The notes beneath the pieces were generated by a model. That model was not told where the DNA came from. It was given only the letters and a program-made list of their open reading frames with translations, and did no database searches. Made by a program: the position numbers and the translations under genes. Source: Ordospora colligata OC4 (lineage: Eukaryota > Microsporidia > Ordosporidae). Taken from it: a stretch of DNA of 64,000 bases. Shown here one piece after another: positions 9,765-17,676 of the stretch (positions are counted from its first letter, which is position 1; each line of letters opens with the position of its first letter). The stretch spans positions 120,215 to 184,214 of the forward strand of contig NW_014575405.1 of the NCBI RefSeq assembly GCF_000803265.1, in the 5' to 3' direction.

Positions 9765-10322
9765 TTACTCTGCAAACTCCCATCCTTGCGACACCCTTGA
9801 AAACACTCTGTCAAACAGCACCTGTTGAGAAACAAAATTCGATGTATTTCTGTAATAGTAGTGGCCTGCAAAACAGTCTAGGTTTCTGTAATAGCAGCAA
9901 TAGTAGTGTCCATCTATAGATGCACCAGGGATGCTTCTGCTCTTAGGATCTGGTAGTATAAACAGCTCCTTGATCTTTATGTATACAAAGTCACTGTCTT
10001 TTATGTCATATGTACTGTCTGCATTTACATATTCCATCTTCCACTCAGGAAACAACTTCCAGTGGATGATGTCTGGATTCGTTGCAGATGGCTGTTCTGC
10101 AGTGAATGGATAAATATTACCAACCATTTCGCCTTCAAAGTATGTCGTAAGCAGCTCGTACTTGTCACTGATGTTGTGGATTTCAAAGGTACCACATATA
10201 GTTTCTTGCTGTTGATCCACAGTATCAATTACCATATCAATTGTGAACGATCCTCCACTTGAAAGCTGATTTCCTCTATATCTTGCACCACTATCCAGTC
10301 CAAATGCCTCTATACAATGCAT
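9765..10322 (-). CDS. GID4: GID4/Vid24 family substrate receptor
   Basis: In yeast Gid4 is the substrate receptor of the GID/CTLH E3 ubiquitin ligase and recognises N-terminal proline degrons of gluconeogenic enzymes. The 185 aa product spans the Vid24 beta-barrel almost exactly. SGARYRGNQLSSG starts it, TTYFEGEMVG and HWKLFPEW follow, then SDFVYIKIKELFILPDP and IPGASIDGHYYCCYY, with a YYYR segment near the end. It lacks the long N-terminal extension of yeast Vid24. I see no other CTLH subunit in the window. Typical microsporidia lack gluconeogenesis, so its substrates are probably not the yeast ones (inference). Confidence 0.85.
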   Translation of the reverse strand: MHCIEAFGLDSGARYRGNQLSSGGSFTIDMVIDTVDQQQETICGTFEIHNISDKYELLTTYFEGEMVGNIYPFTAEQPSATNPDIIHWKLFPEWKMEYVNADSTYDIKDSDFVYIKIKELFILPDPKSRSIPGASIDGHYYCCYYRNLDCFAGHYYYRNTSNFVSQQVLFDRVFSRVSQGWEFAE

Positions 10323-10643
10323 CTAGCATGCCTTTCTTGGCATTTTATTCACACATCAACTCCTTTTTGTACTCCTAACTTATTTGTTGGTTACGAATCG
10401 CATAATGCATTCAATATGAATCTTGGATTTCATAAATAAGCATCATATTAATCAATGCATTGGCACTTCATCAAAAACATAATGCTATTCTTCTTGTGAT
10501 AAGTCATGCTATCTCATGTACATCAATTAAATACCACAACACTATTTTATATGATACAGCTCTGTAACATAGACTAGCACAGCAATCTAATTGGGCATGA
10601 TATTGTACCAGCAATAAATATATGCACAATAAGCCATGCATGC
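10323..10643 (+). other. Intergenic region between divergent GID4 and TBC genes
   Basis: These 321 bp of A/T-rich DNA separate two divergent start codons and must hold both promoters. I see no open frame of useful length, no tRNA-like fold and no clear CCC signal next to either start. ATGCATGCATG occurs just before the TBC start. Confidence 0.5.
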
Positions 10644-11654
10644 ATGAACAGTCACAAAGAACACGAGCATGTGCAAAGAACATCGCTGCACAGGATTTTT
10701 TCAAAACAGATGAGTTCGGATGATCCAACATATCTTAATGCATGTGAACTTAAAAAGCATTGCTACAATGGATTTTCTGATGTATTACTCAGGCCGATGT
10801 ACTGGAAGGTATTTCTGGATCATTATAGTAGGAATAAGTTCAGATCTGAGCTTTTCTCACGTAAAAGAAGAGAATTATATGAAGCGTACGCAGCAAAAAT
10901 CTGTCACAATGGTAAAAGTATGCATAAGCATTATGAATTGATTGAGAATGACGTCAAAAGAACATTTGTCAGGCCAAGAGTGCACAGAGTAAATGCACAA
11001 TCGTATACTAGATCATGTGACTTTCTGGATGCCCAATCACTAGATCCAGGAATAAATCACAGAAGCGCAATCAAGAGAATCCTTATGTGCTACTCAATTG
11101 CGAATTCATCAATAAGGTACGTGCAGGGAATGAATTTTGTTGTATCTGTTGTTTACTATGTGATGAGTGCCTCTAATGACACTGGAAGCAGGAGAGACAT
11201 TGAGCCTGACACGTTTTTCTGTTTCAACAGTCTGATGGCAGAGATCGGAGACAACTTCACAGAGGACCTGGACCTTAACAATGCAGGAATATCATACAGA
11301 ATTCACAAGGTTGCCATTATTTTAAAAATGGCTGATTCTGAGCTATACAGTGCCATGGAAAGCAAAGGGCTAAGTGATTGTGTGTTCTGTATGAGATGGA
11401 TTTTGGTTATGTTTGCATCTTGCTTTGAGATTGATGATGTTGTGTGGCTGTGGGACAGGCTGCTAAGCGATGCATCAAGATTTGATATAGTGCTGTACTG
11501 CTGTGCATCTGCAATAATCCTGATGAGAAACATAATAATCAACAATGACTTTGACAGGTGCATGCAAGTGCTTCAGGATCTCTCAGCCGTTGATGTTAAG
11601 ATAATGTTCTACATGGCTGATGGTTTAAGAAAGAAGCATTTTGAGAATGTGTAG
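10644..11654 (+). CDS. TBC-domain Rab GTPase-activating protein (TBC1D13-like)
   Basis: TBC proteins accelerate GTP hydrolysis by Rab GTPases with dual Arg and Gln fingers. Both fingers are visible: IENDVKRT (residues 100-107, Arg106) fits IxxDxxR, and RYVQGMN (Gln161) fits YxQGMN. The later DTFFCFNSLM, the region GISYRIHKV and CMRWILVMFA with VVWLWDRLL follow the order seen in the TBC1D13/Gyp-like subgroup. It is 336 aa long and consists of little more than the TBC domain. The ATG at 10644 is used here. MSSDD at 10710 is an alternative start that would still leave the domain intact. It presumably acts on endomembrane trafficking. Confidence 0.88.
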   Translation: MNSHKEHEHVQRTSLHRIFSKQMSSDDPTYLNACELKKHCYNGFSDVLLRPMYWKVFLDHYSRNKFRSELFSRKRRELYEAYAAKICHNGKSMHKHYELIENDVKRTFVRPRVHRVNAQSYTRSCDFLDAQSLDPGINHRSAIKRILMCYSIANSSIRYVQGMNFVVSVVYYVMSASNDTGSRRDIEPDTFFCFNSLMAEIGDNFTEDLDLNNAGISYRIHKVAIILKMADSELYSAMESKGLSDCVFCMRWILVMFASCFEIDDVVWLWDRLLSDASRFDIVLYCCASAIILMRNIIINNDFDRCMQVLQDLSAVDVKIMFYMADGLRKKHFENV

Positions 11655-11741
11655 CCTTTATGAATAGCACAGGTTTCAAACTATTTACAGTTGCATTGAA
11701 TTTACACAATCAACTTAATACATCAACTAATGGAATAGTGT

Positions 11742-11825
11742 TCATGCACCTGACTAATATAATCAACTAATACACCAACTAATGCATTGAAATCATGCAC
11801 CTGACTAATATAATCAACTAATACA
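11742..11825. repeat. Intergenic direct repeat, 33 bp perfect, 51 bp period
   Basis: The 33 bp word beginning TCATGCACCTGACTAATATA occurs at 11742-11774 and again, without mismatch, at 11793-11825. The bases between the copies are variations on CAACTAATACA. A weaker partial copy lies upstream near 11710-11735. The tract fills the spacer between the TBC and RhoGEF genes, which run in the same direction. Function is unknown; recent tandem duplication is the simplest explanation. Confidence 0.85.
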
Positions 11826-11888
11826 ATCAATTAATGTATGGCTTTTGAAACATAATAAGGTAATCTGATCAAAAAACAAAGGAGAGCA

Positions 11889-14315
11889 TTGATGAGTAAA
11901 ACAAAAAAACGCATTGAGGCATTATCCGAGCTCTTTGAAAGTGAGAAGTCGTACATCAAAGATCTGCAGTTATGGGAAAGGAGTTTCAGGATGTGGATTC
12001 TTGGATGTCCACTGTTTGAGCTCAAGATTAAGTATGAGATATGCGATAGAGTGTTTGTTAACATGGAGAGAATCAGACTGCATCATCAGAGCATATTGGA
12101 AGACATGAAGAAACAAAACCTAGAGATCTATTCGCAAATCTCGCAGAGAATACCTGATGATGACAACTCGTTTGTTTTGGACACTGTAGATCATGATAAC
12201 AAGACTTTAGCAAAGCTGGAGTATATATCAGTATATGAAAACAAGCTTGATGGATTTAAACTGTATCTTGAGTATGTCAGAGGGCTTTCAAAGGCACAGT
12301 TTGACCTTGAAAGATTGATGGAGTACTATCCAGAGTTTGCGAGCGGTGTGAAGGACTTCCTGAAGAGCCATGGCGTTGATTCTCTTGGAATTGAGCATTT
12401 CCTATACAGGCCGTCGCAAAAGCTTGCAAGATATCCTCTTCTACTGAATGCAGTTGTAAAAAACGAAGAAGACGATGGATTCAGGAAAATGTACCTTGGA
12501 CTCATAGAGGGATTTAAGGTGATTACAAAAAGCGTTGATCACGAGTTTAATGTGTTCAGCATGCAATTCACGATATACAGGCTCGGGGCACGCTTCAGAT
12601 ACAAAAAGTCCATCAGGAATCAGCAATGCCTGGGATTATTTCAGATCTCAAGAAGTTTGCTGAAAGAAGGAGATGTGCTTGTAAGAAGCTTAATATCCGA
12701 AAAACACGTTGAATACCGGATGTTTGTGTTTGATCACGTGGTTCTCGCATGCAATATCCCACAGGATAGATTCGATGAAATATGCATTTGTGAAGAACCA
12801 ATGCCTATGACACGGTTAAAAGTGCTTCGGAAAGATCCCGGCGTATTTCCAGATGCAATGCCAGTAGGCATGTGCTCTTCTTTGCTACTGTTTGTGATGG
12901 GAGGCGAAGTGGCTTTGAAGCTTTACTTCAAAGACAGCGGAGAGCGAGACGTGTATTACTCTATTATTCAAAAGGCGGTGCTTAAGGCAAATTCAAAGCT
13001 CAGCAAGAGCATATCTATCGATGTGTTGTGCTTGAAGAATGCAGGACAAATGAAATATGTGTGGAAATCTGGGCACAATACTCTAGTCAATGATACAGAT
13101 AGTAACGAGGATGTTATGAGTGAAAATAATGAGGATAGTGTTAGTGAGGTTTATTCAATGTATTCTGAAGACATCCATGATCCTGAAGTTGAAGAGGCAA
13201 TACTTGACTTTATCAAGAAGAGAGAAAGCAGTACCTTGAAAAGAATATCAAATGATGATAGAAGCCAATTTGCAGTTGATTTAACCAGCGAAAGCATGGA
13301 TAATCAAGAATCGCTTGATACCAAAAGTGGAGTAGTAAAGTACGGCACAATGTCTGGATGGAGGATGATGTTTTCAAGGACTGAATGCTTCACCAGACAT
13401 GTTGAGTTTCCATTAATAGCAGCCAGTACCAAAGATATGAAGAATGTAGACTCTAAGCAAGAAGGCATGTGTATTTTTGCAATGGAGAATGGTGGAGTAT
13501 ATTACAGGCTTTCTGATGTGAAGCCAAGAAAGATACTTGACAGGATAGTAGATAAGGTTGTTTATGACTCAATGTACGAAATCCTGATGTACACGTCTGA
13601 ATCTGTACTGTATGTGGCTCATTTTGATCTTGAATCGCCATGCATTGAAGAGGTGGTTTTGAGCAAGGATGTTGGCAGCTTCTTCTACAGCTCGACAAGT
13701 GGAGGATCGTATATTGTATTGATCAGTCCTGAAAGCAGCCAACCGACCTCAGTGTTTCTGTTTTTAATTGGCATGTCGAAAGAATCAATTGACATAAGGT
13801 TTCTGAAAAGGATGTGTGTTGGATTCCGAGTGTCCAGTGTTCTGCTCTGCTCAGAGCGGATAGTGCTTGCATGCAAGGACTTTGAAATGATAGACATGGA
13901 CACACTCAGAGCCGAGAATGTACTAAACATGCAGGACCCATTTCTTCTGATTCTTTTCAATAGACTTGAAGCAGCAATAGCTATTTCGATTCTTCCAATA
14001 TCACAGCATTCGTTCCTGGTATGCTTCAGCTCGATGGGATTCGTTATTCATGAGGATGGAAGGCCAAAGAGAACAGGCGTGGTTTTTCTGTGGGATTGTG
14101 AGCCTGTTGAGTTCAAACTGGCAAAAGGACATGTGATATGCCTTGGGCATGATTGCGTAAGTGTTTTTGATCTCAAAACAGGAGTGCTGATTTTTACAAA
14201 GTACCAGAAAGGTTTACGCTTTGTAGCAGGGAGTTCAGAACCTTTGCTACATGATGGCGAATGTATATACACACTGGTTTTTGAAGAACATCAACAATCA
14301 GAACACTCAGTTTGA
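11889..14315 (+). CDS. ROM2: Rho guanine nucleotide exchange factor with DH, PH-like and CNH regions (Rom2-like)
   Basis: In yeast Rom1/Rom2 activate Rho1 in the cell-wall integrity pathway. The N-terminal 200 residues are a Dbl-homology domain: ELFESEKSYIKDLQLW opens it, and FLYRPSQKLARYPLLL is the conserved DH helix. A PH-like region follows (about 225-385). An acidic/serine-rich linker leads to a C-terminal citron-homology (CNH) beta-propeller (about 495-800, beginning near VEFPLIAAS). This DH-PH-CNH order is specific to the Rom2 family. At 808 aa it is shorter than yeast Rom2 and lacks the DEP-containing N-terminal extension. It suggests that Rho1-dependent control of wall synthesis persists, consistent with Chs7 and UGP1 elsewhere in the window. 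Confidence 0.88.
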   Translation: MMSKTKKRIEALSELFESEKSYIKDLQLWERSFRMWILGCPLFELKIKYEICDRVFVNMERIRLHHQSILEDMKKQNLEIYSQISQRIPDDDNSFVLDTVDHDNKTLAKLEYISVYENKLDGFKLYLEYVRGLSKAQFDLERLMEYYPEFASGVKDFLKSHGVDSLGIEHFLYRPSQKLARYPLLLNAVVKNEEDDGFRKMYLGLIEGFKVITKSVDHEFNVFSMQFTIYRLGARFRYKKSIRNQQCLGLFQISRSLLKEGDVLVRSLISEKHVEYRMFVFDHVVLACNIPQDRFDEICICEEPMPMTRLKVLRKDPGVFPDAMPVGMCSSLLLFVMGGEVALKLYFKDSGERDVYYSIIQKAVLKANSKLSKSISIDVLCLKNAGQMKYVWKSGHNTLVNDTDSNEDVMSENNEDSVSEVYSMYSEDIHDPEVEEAILDFIKKRESSTLKRISNDDRSQFAVDLTSESMDNQESLDTKSGVVKYGTMSGWRMMFSRTECFTRHVEFPLIAASTKDMKNVDSKQEGMCIFAMENGGVYYRLSDVKPRKILDRIVDKVVYDSMYEILMYTSESVLYVAHFDLESPCIEEVVLSKDVGSFFYSSTSGGSYIVLISPESSQPTSVFLFLIGMSKESIDIRFLKRMCVGFRVSSVLLCSERIVLACKDFEMIDMDTLRAENVLNMQDPFLLILFNRLEAAIAISILPISQHSFLVCFSSMGFVIHEDGRPKRTGVVFLWDCEPVEFKLAKGHVICLGHDCVSVFDLKTGVLIFTKYQKGLRFVAGSSEPLLHDGECIYTLVFEEHQQSEHSV

Positions 14316-14681
14316 ATATTTAGAACAATAGATTTGTTTTATACTGTGAAACTGTGCTGTAAGTATCTAAGCATAAAGTAAATATAAAACAATAAAATAA
14401 TGTATTGATTGATATGTTGAAGAAAGCATCATTTAAGGTACTTTATGCCATTAGACATTGGCTATTCTTCAAATATTTTTACACAGGCAAATTATTATAC
14501 CTGCTATTAATGAATCAAAACTTGTCTTGGTTCTATTGAGTTTAGAAACCTTATCATTGATGTTTTGTATCTTTTGAATTTCATACTTATAAAGAAGTAA
14601 TCAAGCAAATCAACTCATGTTACTTAATCTGATTGTTTTAGTAATTATTTATTTGATTCTAAGGTTGCACTACATGCTATG
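14316..14681. other. Convergent intergenic region without recognised gene
   Basis: These 366 bp separate the 3' ends of the RhoGEF and MSH2 genes. The sequence is A/T-rich with several T-runs that could end transcription on either strand. I find no tRNA fold, no spliceosomal RNA motif I recognise and no ORF of note. Confidence 0.5.
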
Positions 14682-16832
14682 TTACATGTCCATGTATGCT
14701 TTGGCCATTTGAACCACATCCCTTGGAAAACCTGCCTTTTCTGCAACCATAATTCCAAAGCTTGTATCACAAACACCATCAATAACTTCATACATAAGGA
14801 GTGTGCCTTCGCTTTTGACTCGCTTGTTAACAACATCATCTCCGCAAAGCTCAGGAAAGTGTGTTGCACAGAAACACAGTGATCCTTTATCCACAATATG
14901 CTCCTTCACTGCCTGTGCAATGCTCAGCCCATCTATTGCGCTTGTTCCTCTTCCAAGCTCATCAATAATAATCAGCGAATTCTGTGTGCTCAGGTGGCAG
15001 ATCCTTGCTATATCCACCATCTCAGCCATGAATGTTGATGCACCTATAAAAGCGCAATCACTGGCACCTGTCCTCACATATATCCCATCAAATATCGGAA
15101 GCATTCCATACTCTGCAGGTATGTAACATCCAATCTGCGCCATCAGAGCGATAACACCACATGTCTTTATGAATGTGCTCTTTCCTCCCATATTCGGGCC
15201 TGTTACTACACACATTCTCTTCTCGCTCATACTAACTGTGTTCCGTATGCAGCTTCTATCTTCAAGCACAGGATGAAATCCATTGCGTATCTCAAATCGT
15301 TCATTATTAAATACTGGCCTTGCATATCCTGCAACACTCGCTTTGATAGAAAATGCATTCAACACATCAATCTGTGCAACCAAATGATTGATGCATTCGA
15401 TATCAGGTAGAAACTTCCTGATCAGCATCCTAAGCTTTCCAAGCACTACTTCTTCTTCTCTGTCTATCTCTGCTTTGATACACCCTTTCCTTTCATTCAT
15501 GCAAGATAACATTCGTGTAGTAAACGAAATACCTCCCTTCGTAAGGCTGAGCTCAAGAAATCCTTCTTTCTTAAAAACATCCTGGTTCTTTTGATATTCT
15601 CCTCGTGTACTCTTAAATACTCCTGTACTTGCATCATATCTTGCCTGTGGATATACTCTATAAACTCTTTCATATTCTGTATATATCTCCCTATCGATCT
15701 CATCAAGCTGACACCTGAGCTCACCAAGCTTATCTGAAAACTCAGGTCTGATTGCGTATCCACTCTCATCTTCCGAATACACATCAATTATCTTGTTGGC
15801 CTCGTCTAGAAATAAATTAAAGTGTTGGCAAGTTGACTCAAGAGTGGATGCAAACGCCTCTCTAAGGCATACCGACGATTCAAGAATCTTCACAATCACA
15901 GGAATACGTCGGATTGCTTCAATTAGCCTGAGAATCTCCTTTAGGTTTATTCTTCCATTCCAAATCCTTCCTATGTGTCTCTGGAGATCAGGAAATCCTT
16001 TCAATTCTTGTAGGTCAACTTTCATTAATGCTTCTACAATATCAAGCCTCTTCTCAATCGCATTAATATCAACTAAAGGTTGCAAAAACATCTTCTGCAG
16101 ATGCCTACGGCCTTGATTGGTAAAACATGAAAACGTACTAAACACACAATGCTCGTCTTCCTTCAGCACATTCAATGTAATTAACACATTCCTATCTACT
16201 CGGCATACAAATTGCCTAACATACTCCTTATGCTCGTATCTTTCTTCATCAATCTTTAAATACTCACACAGCATCCTTGTTGTGCTTCCATTATACTTTC
16301 TCAAGTTACTCGGTACTCCATACCTATTTAGAAGCTCTTCTGTCCTTGTTGTGTCACAAACCACTTCCATAATGTTCTCCTCATTCAGGATCCCATAGAG
16401 GCTAGTAAACATATCATCATCCTTGAATGTGCATGTATACATCGTGGATTCACAACTGCCAACAAAACTAATCTCCACACACTCTGTAATCCTCACTGCT
16501 GCAACCGAAGGTGCCTGTCTACTATCAAGAAGCATGTCTGTAAAGTCATGCCAATTGCCAGGATAACCTTCTCTTACAAGCTTACATCCATTATACTCCT
16601 GAACAGCCACTCCTCCACTTCTTCTCGTAAGCAACGCCTTCATCACCTCCTCTGCTTCTCCTTTTGTCATCCTTAGCTCATCCATGCCATCTCTTCTGAC
16701 AATATCTTCATGGCTATGGTTTGTAACATGCTTGATGTCGTCTTCAAACACACAGTACCACTCTCCTTTTACAAACACCTTAAACTTATTGCCATCCAAA
16801 GACTTGTAGAATCTTACAAAATCATCACTCAT
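14682..16832 (-). CDS. MSH2: DNA mismatch repair ATPase MSH2
   Basis: MSH2 is the shared partner of MutS-alpha and MutS-beta and recognises replication errors in the nucleus. The short N-terminal domain beginning DDFVRFYKSL resembles the MSH2 mismatch-binding lobe, without the Phe-x-Glu of MSH6/MutS. The C-terminal ATPase is well kept. The Walker A TGPNMGGKST is near residue 545, ASTFMAEM is the signature region, IIIDELGRGTS is Walker B, and ATHFPEL follows. The protein has 716 aa against about 930-960 in human and yeast. It ends soon after the ATPase, so the helix-turn-helix C-terminal dimer region is reduced. A CCC lies just upstream of the ATG at 16832. Confidence 0.93.
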   Translation of the reverse strand: MSDDFVRFYKSLDGNKFKVFVKGEWYCVFEDDIKHVTNHSHEDIVRRDGMDELRMTKGEAEEVMKALLTRRSGGVAVQEYNGCKLVREGYPGNWHDFTDMLLDSRQAPSVAAVRITECVEISFVGSCESTMYTCTFKDDDMFTSLYGILNEENIMEVVCDTTRTEELLNRYGVPSNLRKYNGSTTRMLCEYLKIDEERYEHKEYVRQFVCRVDRNVLITLNVLKEDEHCVFSTFSCFTNQGRRHLQKMFLQPLVDINAIEKRLDIVEALMKVDLQELKGFPDLQRHIGRIWNGRINLKEILRLIEAIRRIPVIVKILESSVCLREAFASTLESTCQHFNLFLDEANKIIDVYSEDESGYAIRPEFSDKLGELRCQLDEIDREIYTEYERVYRVYPQARYDASTGVFKSTRGEYQKNQDVFKKEGFLELSLTKGGISFTTRMLSCMNERKGCIKAEIDREEEVVLGKLRMLIRKFLPDIECINHLVAQIDVLNAFSIKASVAGYARPVFNNERFEIRNGFHPVLEDRSCIRNTVSMSEKRMCVVTGPNMGGKSTFIKTCGVIALMAQIGCYIPAEYGMLPIFDGIYVRTGASDCAFIGASTFMAEMVDIARICHLSTQNSLIIIDELGRGTSAIDGLSIAQAVKEHIVDKGSLCFCATHFPELCGDDVVNKRVKSEGTLLMYEVIDGVCDTSFGIMVAEKAGFPRDVVQMAKAYMDM

Positions 16833-16970
16833 TCAATGGGATATTCTTTATCCATCTAATCTTAAAAATCTCAAATCCAAACTTAAAAGAAATCTAATTA
16901 TTTATTAGTCATACCCATTATACACTTTATACTTATATCTTATCTTACTTTCACGCCAACATCCATTTTC

Positions 16971-17060
16971 AACCACTCAATTACTCAACTACTTTCCATT
17001 ACTAAATTACTCAACCACTCAATTACTAAATTACTCACTCATCTCAACCACTGAATTACT
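16971..17060. repeat. Imperfect A/C-rich intergenic repeat
   Basis: The 15-mer AACCACTCAATTACT occurs at 16971-16985 and 17013-17027, and with one change at 17046-17060. ATTACTAAATTACTC fills the intervals. The tract lies between the MSH2 start and the 3' end of the Ykt6-like gene. It looks like degenerate slippage and no function is evident. Confidence 0.75.
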
Positions 17061-17069
17061 CTTCATTAT

Positions 17070-17603
17070 TCACGAGCCACAACACCTGTTCTTACTCTTT
17101 GCACTATTAAAAAACATCTTTGTCTCATATCGTAGATGCTCAGACTTTGCAACAAGATCCTCTATCTTGTCATCCCTTTCAAGCACCGCAATCAGTGTCT
17201 TGGACAGCGCTCCTCGTGTCTCCTCAACCTCTTTCTGCACTTGATGTAAGATATGCTTTGATGTAGGATCCTGATACTCTTCAATCAGCTTCTCAATGTT
17301 TCCATCCTTCGCCTCCTCAAGAAACTTCAATGCAACCGCTCCTGGATACTCAAAGTTAGAGCATGCAACATATGCAAGATCTCCTTGCACCATAGTAAAT
17401 AGCTTGTAACTCTCCTCATTAAACTTATGCACATACTCCTGAAATTTGTACGTCTCCAATCTCTTGACAAGCTCATGCGAAATAAATGTCACAGTCTCTT
17501 TCACCTTGCCTCGTGTAAAAAAAGAAAACTGCCCAAGACTAAACACCTTCTTCTGTATCTCTCCGCTATTCACGTCAAAAACTATCAAAGAAATCATCCC
17601 CAT
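17070..17603 (-). CDS. YKT6: R-SNARE of the Ykt6 type (longin domain, C-terminal prenylation motif)
   Basis: The 177 aa protein has an N-terminal longin-like fold (about 1-115). An R-SNARE helix follows (about 118-170) with the central arginine in EVEETRGALSKTL. It ends in RCCGS with no transmembrane segment. The lack of a membrane anchor and a terminal double cysteine are the hallmarks of Ykt6, which is lipidated for fusion at Golgi, endosome and vacuole membranes. Here the last four residues, CCGS, put a cysteine at the -4 CaaX position, directly followed by the second cysteine. In typical Ykt6 the order is CC followed by three residues. A CCC triplet directly precedes the ATG at 17603. Confidence 0.85.
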   Translation of the reverse strand: MGMISLIVFDVNSGEIQKKVFSLGQFSFFTRGKVKETVTFISHELVKRLETYKFQEYVHKFNEESYKLFTMVQGDLAYVACSNFEYPGAVALKFLEEAKDGNIEKLIEEYQDPTSKHILHQVQKEVEETRGALSKTLIAVLERDDKIEDLVAKSEHLRYETKMFFNSAKSKNRCCGS

Positions 17604-17676
17604 CTAGGGTTCACTTCATATCTCTTTCTCAACTCACAAAATCACACCAAATATAAACATTGAATAAATCATTTAA

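Noticed and set aside
11742..11825. Repeat considered as a CRISPR-like array
   Set aside because: There are only two full units, the spacers are variations of the repeat, and the genome is eukaryotic.
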